Shown here: piece after piece, positions 4,563 through 10,576 of the stretch
Position numbering within the stretch: position 1 is the first letter of the stretch
How the letters are laid out: the number at the start of each line of letters is the position of its first letter
Assembly: GCA_944387745.1 (NCBI GenBank)
Contig: CALXGD010000179.1
Coordinates: 1-10,576 of the forward strand
DNA from: an uncultured Oscillospiraceae bacterium
Lineage (GTDB): Bacteria > Bacillota_A > Clostridia > Oscillospirales > Oscillospiraceae
Direction of reading: 5' to 3'
Length of the DNA stretch: 10,576 nt
The notes under the pieces: generated by a model
Databases searched by the model: none
Told to the model about the DNA's origin: nothing
The model's input: the letters and a program-made list of their open reading frames with translations, nothing else
Translations under genes and position numbers: made by a program

Positions 4563-5822
4563 GTGGAATTGATTCAAAAATTAGATTTTTTTTCTGTTTT
4601 AGCCACGTATGATGCCACCTGCACCTCTAGCTGTCTGGTCCGGGCGGGGCGGTCAGGGACCATCGGCAGCACAGCCTTTGCCGGCTGCTGTCACTCCTTT
4701 TCCGCCGACGGGCGGTGTATCTCCCTGCTGAAGGTGCTTATGACCAATCTGTGCGTCTATGACTGTCAGTACTGTGTCAACCGCCGATCCAACGACGTGC
4801 CCCGGGCGGCCTTCTCCCCTCGGGAGCTGAGTGAGCTCACTATGGGCTTCTACCGCCGCAACTACATCGAGGGGCTGTTCCTCTCCTCTGCCGTTCTCCG
4901 GGACCCGGACTACACCACCGAGAGAATGATCAAAGTCCTGCGCCTTCTGCGGGAGGAATACCGCTTCGGGGGCTATATCCACGCTAAAGCCATTCCTGGA
5001 GCAGACCCCCGGCTCACCTGGCAGCTGGGCCTGCTGGCCGACCGGATGAGTGTGAACATCGAGCTGCCCAGCGCCAGAAGCCTGTCACTCCTGGCCCCAG
5101 ACAAGGGGCGGGATGCCATCTTCACGCCCATGAAGCAGATCCGTGACGGCATCTCCGCCTCCAAGCAGGAGCTGAGGCTGTGTCACCACGCTCCACGCTT
5201 CGCCCCTGCGGGCCAATCCACCCAGATAATCATAGGAGCCACACCGGAGAGCGACCGGCAGATTTTGACTCTCACCCAGGGACTCTATGACAAATACCGC
5301 CTGAAGCGGGTGTTTTACTCCGCCTACATGCCCGTATCCACCAGTCCCCTGCTCCCCGCCCCCCAGGACTTTCAGCCCCCTCTTCTGCGGGAGCACCGGC
5401 TGTACCAGGCGGACTGGCTGCTGCGGTACTACCACTTCCGGGCGGAGGAGCTCCTGGATGAGCACAGCCCTGATCTGGACCCCCGCCTGGACCCCAAGTG
5501 CACCTGGGCCCTGCGCCATTTGGAGTTCTTCCCAGTGGAGGCAAACCAGGCGGACTATGAGGCCCTGCTGCGGGTGCCGGGGGTGGGGGTGAAGTCCGCC
5601 CGGCGGATCCTCTCCGCCCGGCGGGTGGGCCCCCTCACCTTTGAGGGGCTGAAACGTCTGGGCGTTGTTTTGAAGCGAGCGCAGTACTTTCTCACCTGCT
5701 CTGGAAAGCCCATGGCCGGCCTGAAGGTGCGGGAGGACGGCCTGCTCCGACACCTGACCGCCCTGGACGCCCCCAAAGAGCCGGTGCCGGAGCAGCTTTC
5801 CCTGTTTGATCCCATCACCTGA
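4563..5822 (+). CDS. Putative DNA modification/repair radical SAM protein (TIGR03916-like)
   Basis: Radical SAM enzyme of the family annotated as putative DNA modification/repair protein; its reaction is unknown. The iron-sulfur motif CVYDCQYC (C64, C68, C71) is the CX3CX2C of radical SAM enzymes and sits in the typical TNLCVYDCQYCVNRRSND. Extra cysteines lie before it (C20, C24, C42, C43, C52). GQSTQIIIGAT (217-227) belongs to the SAM-domain barrel. LLRVPGVGVKSARRIL (335-350) is a helix-hairpin-helix DNA-binding motif. The protein ends QLSLFDPIT, where QLSLF (411-415) matches the bacterial sliding-clamp-binding pentapeptide. I chose GTG at 4563 (GGAGG 7 bases upstream; MELIQKL fits the family) over an in-frame TTG at 4545. 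Product 419 residues. The partner gene begins 18 bases after the stop. Confidence 0.9.
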   Translation: MELIQKLDFFSVLATYDATCTSSCLVRAGRSGTIGSTAFAGCCHSFSADGRCISLLKVLMTNLCVYDCQYCVNRRSNDVPRAAFSPRELSELTMGFYRRNYIEGLFLSSAVLRDPDYTTERMIKVLRLLREEYRFGGYIHAKAIPGADPRLTWQLGLLADRMSVNIELPSARSLSLLAPDKGRDAIFTPMKQIRDGISASKQELRLCHHAPRFAPAGQSTQIIIGATPESDRQILTLTQGLYDKYRLKRVFYSAYMPVSTSPLLPAPQDFQPPLLREHRLYQADWLLRYYHFRAEELLDEHSPDLDPRLDPKCTWALRHLEFFPVEANQADYEALLRVPGVGVKSARRILSARRVGPLTFEGLKRLGVVLKRAQYFLTCSGKPMAGLKVREDGLLRHLTALDAPKEPVPEQLSLFDPIT

Positions 5823-5840
5823 CAGAGGGAGGTAAGCACC

Positions 5841-6629
5841 ATGTCCTGGACTCAGGTCTCCTATCTCTACGACGGCACCTATGCCGGCTTTCTCACCTGT
5901 GTATTTGAGAGCTATCTTCACCGGGAGGAGCCCGCAGACTTCACCCTCTTTGACCAGGCAGCCGCCTCCTTCTATCCCCAGCGGGCGGTGGAGACGGACC
6001 GAGAGAGGGCCCGACGGGTATACCGCGCTCTGGACCAATTCGGCCGTGAGGGAAAGCGCTGGGCCGTCCGCGGCTTCCTCACCTGTCTGCCGGAGCGGGA
6101 GCTGTGGCTGTGGCGCTACTATCAGCTGGGCTTCGAGCAAAAGGCGGCGGTGGGCCGCCACCTCACCCACCCGGCGGTGGACACGGTACGGAAAGCGGTG
6201 CGCCATCTGGAGGGGGAGGCCCATCTGCTCACCGGCTTCGTCCGCTTCTCGGAGCTAGAGGGAGTGCTGGCGGGAACGATCACGCCAAAAAACTGGGTGC
6301 TCCCCCTGCTGCGGCCCCACTTCTGCGGCCGCTAACCAGAGGAGCGCTTCCTTCTCTACGATAAGACTCACCAGGAGGCCCTGGTCCACGTCCCGGGGAA
6401 CTGGACCATTCTCCCTTTGGAGGACCTGCAGCTCCCCACCGCCGGAGCGGAGGAGCTGCAATACCGGGCCATGTGGCGGAAATTCTATGACACCATCGCC
6501 ATTGAGGGGCGCTGGAACCCTAAGTGCCGCATGACTCATATGCCCAAACGGTATTGGGCTGACATGACGGAGTTTCAGAGGGAGGAACTCCCGGGCCTTC
6601 CGGGAAAAACAGCCCCTCCCAGGCCGTAA
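5841..6629 (+). pseudogene. DUF4130 'probable DNA metabolism protein', interrupted by in-frame TAA
   Basis: This is the usual partner of the upstream radical SAM protein (TIGR03915/DUF4130 family; function unknown, linked by annotation to uracil-DNA-glycosylase-like repair proteins). ATG 5841 has GGGAGG 8 bases upstream. The first part (164 codons) includes YLYDGTYAGFLTCVFESY (8-25), HLTHPAV (107-113), GFVRFSELE (132-140) and VLPLLRPHF (153-161). A TAA at 6333-6335 then stops it. In the same frame the family sequence continues for 97 codons: PEERFLLYDK, WRKFYDTIAIEGRWNP and the terminal MPKRYW motif, ending at 6629. A sense codon such as TAC or TAT in place of TAA would restore a protein of about 262 residues, near family length. 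It could be a real nonsense mutation, a sequencing error or a tolerated truncation. No Shine-Dalgarno restart is seen downstream. Confidence 0.88.
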
Positions 6630-6689
6630 AAGGCGGTCGGAGACGCTGAAACTGTTTTGTAACCACTTTTTTACCTGAATGTCATCGGT

Positions 6690-6723
6690 TTGACAAGAGA
6701 ATAACATTCCCCTGTGATATACT
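6690..6723 (+). promoter_or_regulatory. Promoter of the exported-protein gene
   Basis: TTGACA (6690-6695) is a perfect -35. At 17 bp lies a weak TGTGAT (6713-6718). The stronger -10 is the overlapping extended form TGATATACT (6715-6723), which places TATACT 22 bp from the -35. Either arrangement starts transcription about 25-30 bases before the GTG at 6756. Confidence 0.5.
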
Positions 6724-6755
6724 AATTCCAGAATCCAGGAAAGGAGGCCCCTGCT

Positions 6756-7385
6756 GTGAAAAAACTGGTTTTGTCCCTCTCTCTGTTCGCCCTGCTGGCC
6801 ACATCTCTGGGCGGCGCCGCTTTTGCCCAAGCCCGGCAGGAGGCGTCCCCCGTCCTCTCTCCGGAGGAAATCCACGGCTCCGCCCCCGCCCAGCCGGACG
6901 CCTCGGAGTCCATGTATCCCGCCGTTCACGCCCTGGTGATGGCTATGACGGAGAATCACCTGGATTATGACCCGGAGGACCCGGAATTTCTCTGGACCTC
7001 CCTCTACTATATGCTCAGTCTGTACGGCCAGAGGGATGAGCGGGCGGAAGTCACGGACGACAGTCTCCTCCTCCCCGGCGAGGTCATCCAGGACTATGCG
7101 TCGGCCCTCTACCCCGACGTCTCCCGCCTTCCGGACATTCCCGCCTCCATCTCTCAGCGCATCTCTCAGGCCGGGGACGGAATCTACCGGTTGGCCCGAG
7201 GGGACGAGGGCCTCTCCCAGGTGACGGTAGAGCCCTCTATCCGCCTGAAAAACGGGACAGCGATCCTGAACGGGGCTCTGGTATCTCTGGAGGACGGCTC
7301 CGCCCTGCGAGAATTCCAGGTCACACTTCTCCCCAGGGACTGCATGTTCGGCTATATCCTCACTGATTTGACGTTCTCTGAATGA
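6756..7385 (+). CDS. Exported protein of unknown function
   Basis: I do not recognise the family. The GTG start has AAAGGAGG 8 bases upstream. The 209-residue product starts with a clear Sec signal peptide: KK at 2-3, a hydrophobic core about 4-20, and an AFA-QA cleavage site after residue 24. The following 25 residues are Ala/Pro/Glu-rich and probably a flexible linker. The remainder is acidic with no membrane segment. A helical part (about 52-85) contains WTSLYYMLSLYG, and the C-terminal third (about 155-209) has alternating hydrophobic residues suggesting beta strands. One cysteine (in LPRDCMFGY) remains after processing. It has its own promoter and a very strong terminator, so it is a single-gene unit. 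A periplasmic-side or secreted location is inferred; no function is proposed. Confidence 0.85.
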   Translation: MKKLVLSLSLFALLATSLGGAAFAQARQEASPVLSPEEIHGSAPAQPDASESMYPAVHALVMAMTENHLDYDPEDPEFLWTSLYYMLSLYGQRDERAEVTDDSLLLPGEVIQDYASALYPDVSRLPDIPASISQRISQAGDGIYRLARGDEGLSQVTVEPSIRLKNGTAILNGALVSLEDGSALREFQVTLLPRDCMFGYILTDLTFSE

Positions 7386-7400
7386 ATTTCTCCTCTTTTG

Positions 7401-7435
7401 GGAAAAGGGCCCGATGATTCATCGGGCCCTTTTCC
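7401..7435. terminator. Strong terminator after the exported-protein gene
   Basis: A perfect 16-bp stem (GGAAAAGGGCCCGATG with 7420-7435) closes a 3-base loop, 16 bases after the stop. The 3' arm ends CCCTTTTCC, supplying the T run. Being near-palindromic, it could work in both directions. Confidence 0.9.
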
Positions 7436-7494
7436 TGCCCTTCTGTCTGAATACAGGGAAATTGGGCTACACTTTCCCCACAGCGATTTTCCTC

Positions 7495-7523
7495 TTGTTC
7501 TCCCTCGGCAGGTGTATTATAAT
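7495..7523 (+). promoter_or_regulatory. Sigma-A promoter of murC
   Basis: TTGTTC (7495-7500), a 17-bp spacer and a perfect TATAAT (7518-7523). The start near 7530 gives a leader of about 40 bases. Confidence 0.8.
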
Positions 7524-7570
7524 AAGATGTATTTCAGCTGGATCTCCATTTTAAACCCGAGGTGTATCCC

Positions 7571-8941
7571 ATGAAGCCAGATATTCACACCTATATCCGC
7601 CCCGGCGCCCACTCCCATCTGGTGGGCATCTGCGGCGTATCTATGTCCCCCTTGGCGGAGGTGCTCCACGGGGCGGGGGTGGTCATCACCGGCTCCGACC
7701 TGCACGACAGCGAGACGGTGGAGCACCTGAAGTCCCTGGGCATCCCGGTGGTCATCGGCCACCGGGCGGAGAGCGTCCAGGGGGCGGGGTGCGTCATCCG
7801 CACAGCCGCCGTCCACGACGACAATCCGGAGATTGCCGCCGCCCACGCCGCCGGCATCCCGGTGTTCGAGCGGGCAGAGGCCTGGGGGGCCATCATGCGC
7901 CACTATGAGCACGCTCTGTGTGTGGCGGGCACCCACGGAAAGACCACCACCACCTCTATGTGTACCCAGATCTTTCTGGCCGCCCAGCGTGACCCCACGG
8001 TGATGATCGGGGGGACCCTCCCGGCCCTGGGAAAGGGCCACCGGGTGGGGAGAGGGGACACCATCATTCTGGAGTCCTGCGAGTACTGCAACTCCTTTTT
8101 GTCCTTCTTCCCCACAGTGGCGGTAATTCTGAATGTGGACGCCGACCACCTGGACTTTTTCAAGGACCTGGAGGACATAAAACAATCCTTCCGCCGCTTC
8201 GCCCAGCTGGTGCCGGAGGGGGGAGTGGTCATTGCGGACGGGGACGACGCCAACACCATGGACGCCCTGAAGGGGCTGGAGAAGCCCTTGAAGATTTTTG
8301 GTCTGGAGCAGGGAGACATCCACGCCGCCGACCTGACCTATGAGAAGGGAGTAGGCTCCTTCAATTTAGTATACCTGGGGCAGAATCTGGGCCGGATCTC
8401 CCTCCAGGTGCCCGGAGTCCACAACGTGCGCAACGCCCTGGCCGCCGCCGGGGCCGCCCTGGAGCTGAAGGTCCCCTTCGCTGCCGTCCAGGAGGGCCTT
8501 CACACCTTCACCGGGGCGGGCCGCCGGTTCGAACGGAAGGGGGAGTACCACGGAGCGGTCCTCTGTGACGACTACGCCCACCACCCCGGGGAGCTGCGGG
8601 CCCTGCTGACCACGGTGAAAACCTTGGGGTATAACCGGGTGATCTGCGCCTTCCAGCCACACACCTACTCCCGCACCAAGGAGCTCTTTGACGACTTTGT
8701 GGAGGTATTGAAGCTCCCGGACAAGGCGCTGCTGGCGGAGATCTTCGCCGCCCGGGAGACGGACACCCTGGGGGTGTCCTCCAAGGATCTGGCGGAGCGC
8801 ATCCCCGGGGCAGAGTACTGCCCTACCCTGGCGAATGTGACAGAGCGCCTAGCCCAGCTGGCCCAGCCTGGGGACCTGCTCCTCACTGTGGGGGCGGGGG
8901 ATATCCATCTGGCGGGAGAGCAGCTGCTAGAGCGACAGTGA
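7571..8941 (+). CDS. murC: UDP-N-acetylmuramate--L-alanine ligase
   Basis: Cytoplasmic, ATP-dependent ligase that adds L-alanine to UDP-MurNAc, the first amino acid of the peptidoglycan stem. The ATG at 7571 has GAGGTG 7 bases upstream; an in-frame GTG at 7562 overlaps that site. The 456-residue length is normal. In the N-terminal Rossmann domain HLVGICGVSMSPLA (16-29) binds the UDP substrate. The ATP loop GTHGKTTT is at 120-127. The central domain shows ESCEYCNSFL (168-177) and NVDADHLDFF (188-197). The C-terminal domain has DDYAHHPGE (333-341) and FQPHTYSRTK (361-370), and the chain ends near VGAGDI (440-445). The ESCEYCNSF segment replaces the ESDxSF form of Proteobacteria, as I would expect in Clostridia. 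It is monocistronic, with a strong promoter and terminator. Confidence 0.96.
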   Translation: MKPDIHTYIRPGAHSHLVGICGVSMSPLAEVLHGAGVVITGSDLHDSETVEHLKSLGIPVVIGHRAESVQGAGCVIRTAAVHDDNPEIAAAHAAGIPVFERAEAWGAIMRHYEHALCVAGTHGKTTTTSMCTQIFLAAQRDPTVMIGGTLPALGKGHRVGRGDTIILESCEYCNSFLSFFPTVAVILNVDADHLDFFKDLEDIKQSFRRFAQLVPEGGVVIADGDDANTMDALKGLEKPLKIFGLEQGDIHAADLTYEKGVGSFNLVYLGQNLGRISLQVPGVHNVRNALAAAGAALELKVPFAAVQEGLHTFTGAGRRFERKGEYHGAVLCDDYAHHPGELRALLTTVKTLGYNRVICAFQPHTYSRTKELFDDFVEVLKLPDKALLAEIFAARETDTLGVSSKDLAERIPGAEYCPTLANVTERLAQLAQPGDLLLTVGAGDIHLAGEQLLERQ

Positions 8942-8977
8942 GCCTCTCTTTTATTCTAAATCATGTTGCACTGTTGA

Positions 8978-9010
8978 GAGCGGTCCCCTGTTCCGGGGCC
9001 GCTCCTTTTT
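8978..9010 (+). terminator. Terminator of murC
   Basis: A 10-bp stem (GAGCGGTCCC with GGGGCCGCTC, one G-U) encloses a 7-base loop and is followed by CTTTTT. It starts 37 bases after the murC stop. Confidence 0.9.
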
Positions 9011-9147
9011 ATTGCCATAGAAGTTGCTCGAGAAGTCAAACGGGCCTGGGTCCCGCCCAAGCAGAAAATATGCTCCGGCGGCGAAATAGGAGCTCTTCCC
9101 GGTGATGCTCCGCCCCCTATCCAAGCCTCACACCAAAATTTTCCTCC

Positions 9148-9176
9148 GCATGATTTTTATGCTTTGGGACAAACTA
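9148..9176 (+). promoter_or_regulatory. Forespore (sigma-F/sigma-G-like) promoter candidate for the DUF378 gene
   Basis: GCATGA (9148-9153), 16 bases, then CAAACTA (9170-9176) resembles the sigma-G pattern GNATGA / CATACTA. Overlapping GGACAAACTA also fits most of the sigma-F -10. No good sigma-A boxes are seen here. The 137 bases before it (9011-9147) contain nothing I can identify. Confidence 0.45.
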
Positions 9177-9208
9177 TCCCTGAAGCCAAAATCAGAGGAG
9201 GAAAAAAC

Positions 9209-9418
9209 GTGGTAATTGACAAAATTGCCCTGGCCCTGCTGATCATCGGCGGTCTGAACTGGGGCAGCGTGGGTCTGTTTCAATTTGATCTGGTGGCCTT
9301 CGCCTGCGGCGGATCGGCCAGCATGATCAGCCGGATCATTTATACCGTCGTGGGGCTGTCTGCAGTGTGGTGCATCTCTCTGCTGTTCCGGGACATGTCA
9401 GACAGGAAAAGCAGCTGA
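9209..9418 (+). CDS. DUF378 family small membrane protein
   Basis: A 69-residue protein with two predicted membrane segments, about residues 5-24 and 40-60. The first carries the family hallmark LIIGGLNWGSVGLFQFDLVA (11-30), with the conserved GGLNWG. A Gly/Ser turn follows, then SRIIYTVVGLSAVWCISLLF (41-60) and a short charged tail. I chose GTG at 9209 because GAGGAGG lies 7 bases upstream; the longer frame from a TTG at 9164 overlaps the promoter candidate and lacks a site. The molecular role of DUF378 is unknown. Flanking terminators isolate it from murC and pstS. If the upstream forespore-type promoter is real, the protein would be made during sporulation. Confidence 0.88.
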   Translation: MVIDKIALALLIIGGLNWGSVGLFQFDLVAFACGGSASMISRIIYTVVGLSAVWCISLLFRDMSDRKSS

Positions 9419-9469
9419 CAGGCGTTTCTCTGCTCCATGATTCTGTGTTCCGGTCCCGGTTTTCTCCGT

Positions 9470-9497
9470 CCTCCCGCCCCCACAGCGGGGTGGGAGG
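9470..9497. other. GC-rich hairpin downstream of the DUF378 gene
   Basis: CCTCCCGCCCC (9470-9480) pairs with GGGGTGGGAGG (9487-9497) over 11 positions, with one G-T. There is no T run after it on either strand. It precedes the true terminator and may protect the transcript end. Confidence 0.5.
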
Positions 9498-9524
9498 GCG
9501 CAAAAGCCTAAGATTCCCTCTCAC

Positions 9525-9562
9525 CAGCGGAAGGAGATTTCTCCTTCCGCTGTCTTATTTTA
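9525..9562 (+). terminator. Terminator of the DUF378 gene
   Basis: A perfect 12-bp stem (CAGCGGAAGGAG, 9525-9536, with 9541-9552) around loop ATTT is followed by TCTTATTTTA. Confidence 0.9.
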
Positions 9563-9623
9563 CATGACAAAATGCTCAAACTCACGGATTTTTGTTGAGA
9601 AATCACCAATTCCCAGAAATAAA

Positions 9624-9738
9624 GTTACATTTTATATAGATTTAACATAGCAGCTATTTCCCATTTTACATTTCTCAAGTACACTGGCAACCGTAATCCG
9701 AAGGACAAACTACATAAAAACTTCATAAAAGGAGAACG
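9624..9738 (+). promoter_or_regulatory. pstS upstream region with Pho-box-like repeats
   Basis: This AT-rich leader carries GTTACA (9624-9629), TTTATA (9631-9636), TTAACA (9642-9647) and TTTACA (9665-9670). TTTATA and TTAACA are spaced exactly 11 bp, the period of PhoP direct repeats (TTAACA-like) in Bacillus. A weak sigma-A pairing is possible between TTCCCA (9611-9616) and TATATA (9634-9639). Phosphate-starvation control is expected for this gene, but the boxes are imperfect. Confidence 0.4.
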
Positions 9739-10576
9739 ATGAACATGAAAAAGTTTACCTGCCTTGGCCTGTCCATGGTCCTCGCCCTCGGCCTGCTGGC
9801 CGGCTGCGGCGGCAACGACGCCAGCACCAGCGAGCCTGCCGGTTCCACCCCTGACGCCGCCACCTCTGAACCCGCTACCTCCGGCGGCAGCACCGCCACC
9901 GATCTGAGCGGCGACGTGGCCACCGACGGTTCCACCTCCATGGAGTCCGTGATCGGCGTGCTGGGCGAGCAGTTCATGGCCGACCACCCCGATGTGAACG
10001 TTACATACAACCCCACCGGCTCTGGCGCCGGCATTGAGGCCGTGTCCAACGGCAGCTGCGACATCGGCCTGGCCTCCCGCGCCCTGAAGGACGAGGAGAA
10101 GGAGGGCGGCCTGACGGAGACCATCGTGGCGCTGGACGGCATCGCCAACATTGTCAACGCTGAGAACTCCGTCACCGACCTGAGCCTGGAGCAGATCGCC
10201 CAGATCTACACCGGCGAAGTCACCGACTGGTCCGAGTTTGGCAGCGAGGCCGGCGTCATCGCCAACATCGGCCGTGAGTCCGGCTCCGGCACCCGCGACG
10301 GCTTCGAGTCCATCACCGGCACCGAGGACACCTGTGTGCTGGCTCAGGAGCTGAACTCCACCGGCGCTGTCATCGAGGCTGTGCGCACCACCCCCGGCGC
10401 CATCGGCTACGCCTCCCTGTCCGCCGTGGAGGGCCAGGAGGGCATCACTGTTCTGACCGTGGGCGGCGTGGCTCCCTCTGAGGAGACCGTGCTGGACGGC
10501 ACCTATCAGATTCAGCGTCCCTTCGTGTTCGCCACCCGCACCGACGAGGCCCTGTCCGAGGCCGCCCAGGCCTTCT
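9739..10576 (+). CDS. pstS: Phosphate ABC transporter substrate-binding lipoprotein, 3' end cut by window
   Basis: Captures phosphate outside the cell and delivers it to the PstCAB importer. AAAAGGAG lies 4 bases before ATG 9739; an ATG two codons later (9745) has better spacing (10), so the start is uncertain by two residues. MKKFTCLGLSMVLALGLLAGC is a lipoprotein signal with lipobox LAGC and acylated Cys23. A Ser/Thr/Pro/Ala-rich linker (about 26-56) ties the domain to the membrane. Phosphate-binding motifs follow: TDGSTSM (62-68), TGSGAGIEA (93-101), the CDIGLASR region (107-114) and RESGSGTRDGF (179-189). The frame is open for 279 codons to the window end; full-length proteins are usually a little longer. 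pstC, pstA, pstB and phoU probably lie beyond the right edge. Confidence 0.93.
   Translation, partial: MNMKKFTCLGLSMVLALGLLAGCGGNDASTSEPAGSTPDAATSEPATSGGSTATDLSGDVATDGSTSMESVIGVLGEQFMADHPDVNVTYNPTGSGAGIEAVSNGSCDIGLASRALKDEEKEGGLTETIVALDGIANIVNAENSVTDLSLEQIAQIYTGEVTDWSEFGSEAGVIANIGRESGSGTRDGFESITGTEDTCVLAQELNSTGAVIEAVRTTPGAIGYASLSAVEGQEGITVLTVGGVAPSEETVLDGTYQIQRPFVFATRTDEALSEAAQAF

Noticed and set aside
5085..6224. Long minus-strand ORF of 379 codons
   Set aside because: It lies opposite the radical SAM and DUF4130 genes, whose family motifs are clear. Long antisense frames are expected in GC-rich coding DNA.
6630..6689. Terminator after the DUF4130 gene
   Set aside because: Some T runs occur (about 6653-6672), but I could not find a stable stem before them.
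7517..8323. Minus-strand ORF of 268 codons opposite murC
   Set aside because: A shadow of murC: low-complexity Gly/His/Val-rich product with no start signal, while murC has all family motifs.

Overview
The window looks like a chromosomal segment of a high-GC, endospore-forming Clostridia, most likely Oscillospiraceae-like (Flavonifractor/Oscillibacter type). I infer this from a SpoIIID gene, Gram-positive style Shine-Dalgarno sites (AAAGGAGG, GGAGG), frequent GTG starts, sigma-A promoters with near-consensus boxes, and GC-rich codon use. No transposase, integrase, phage gene or CRISPR array is visible. The taxon is an inference from style and cannot be fixed from the sequence alone.

Left edge (1-515): a tRNA-Pro(UGG) gene on the minus strand, cut by the window edge at its last two bases. 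Upstream of it, in its own transcription direction, lies an unusual array of repeated 5' halves of the same tRNA. Two halves sit in tandem 70-bp units and a third, more degenerate copy lies farther off. A strong minus-strand promoter at 429-457 would transcribe the whole array. Its palindromic -35 box (TTGCAA) may be shared with a divergent promoter for trmB, the tRNA m7G46 methyltransferase.

515-4136: trmB (+) converges on a minus-strand block: thyA then folA (thymidylate synthase and dihydrofolate reductase, one operon), spoIIID with a sigma-E-like promoter, and a glutamate-racemase-type gene (murI). A bidirectional terminator separates trmB from folA.

4136-4495 is a gene-free stretch with a cluster of DnaA-box-like sites. 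From 4496 the plus strand carries a two-gene DNA-repair-type operon. The first gene is a radical SAM protein with a C-terminal helix-hairpin-helix and a final QLSLF sliding-clamp-like motif. The second is its usual partner, the DUF4130 'probable DNA metabolism protein', here interrupted by an in-frame TAA. A LexA-box-like dyad sits at the operon's transcription start.

6690-10576: an unrecognised exported protein, murC (peptidoglycan synthesis), a small DUF378 membrane protein with a forespore-type promoter candidate, and a phosphate-binding lipoprotein (pstS) that runs off the right edge. Strong hairpin terminators lie between most of these, so they appear to be single-gene units. Much of the window is housekeeping. 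The points worth a second look are the tRNA half-repeat array, the repair operon with its clamp motif, LexA-like site and nonsense codon, and the DnaA-box cluster.
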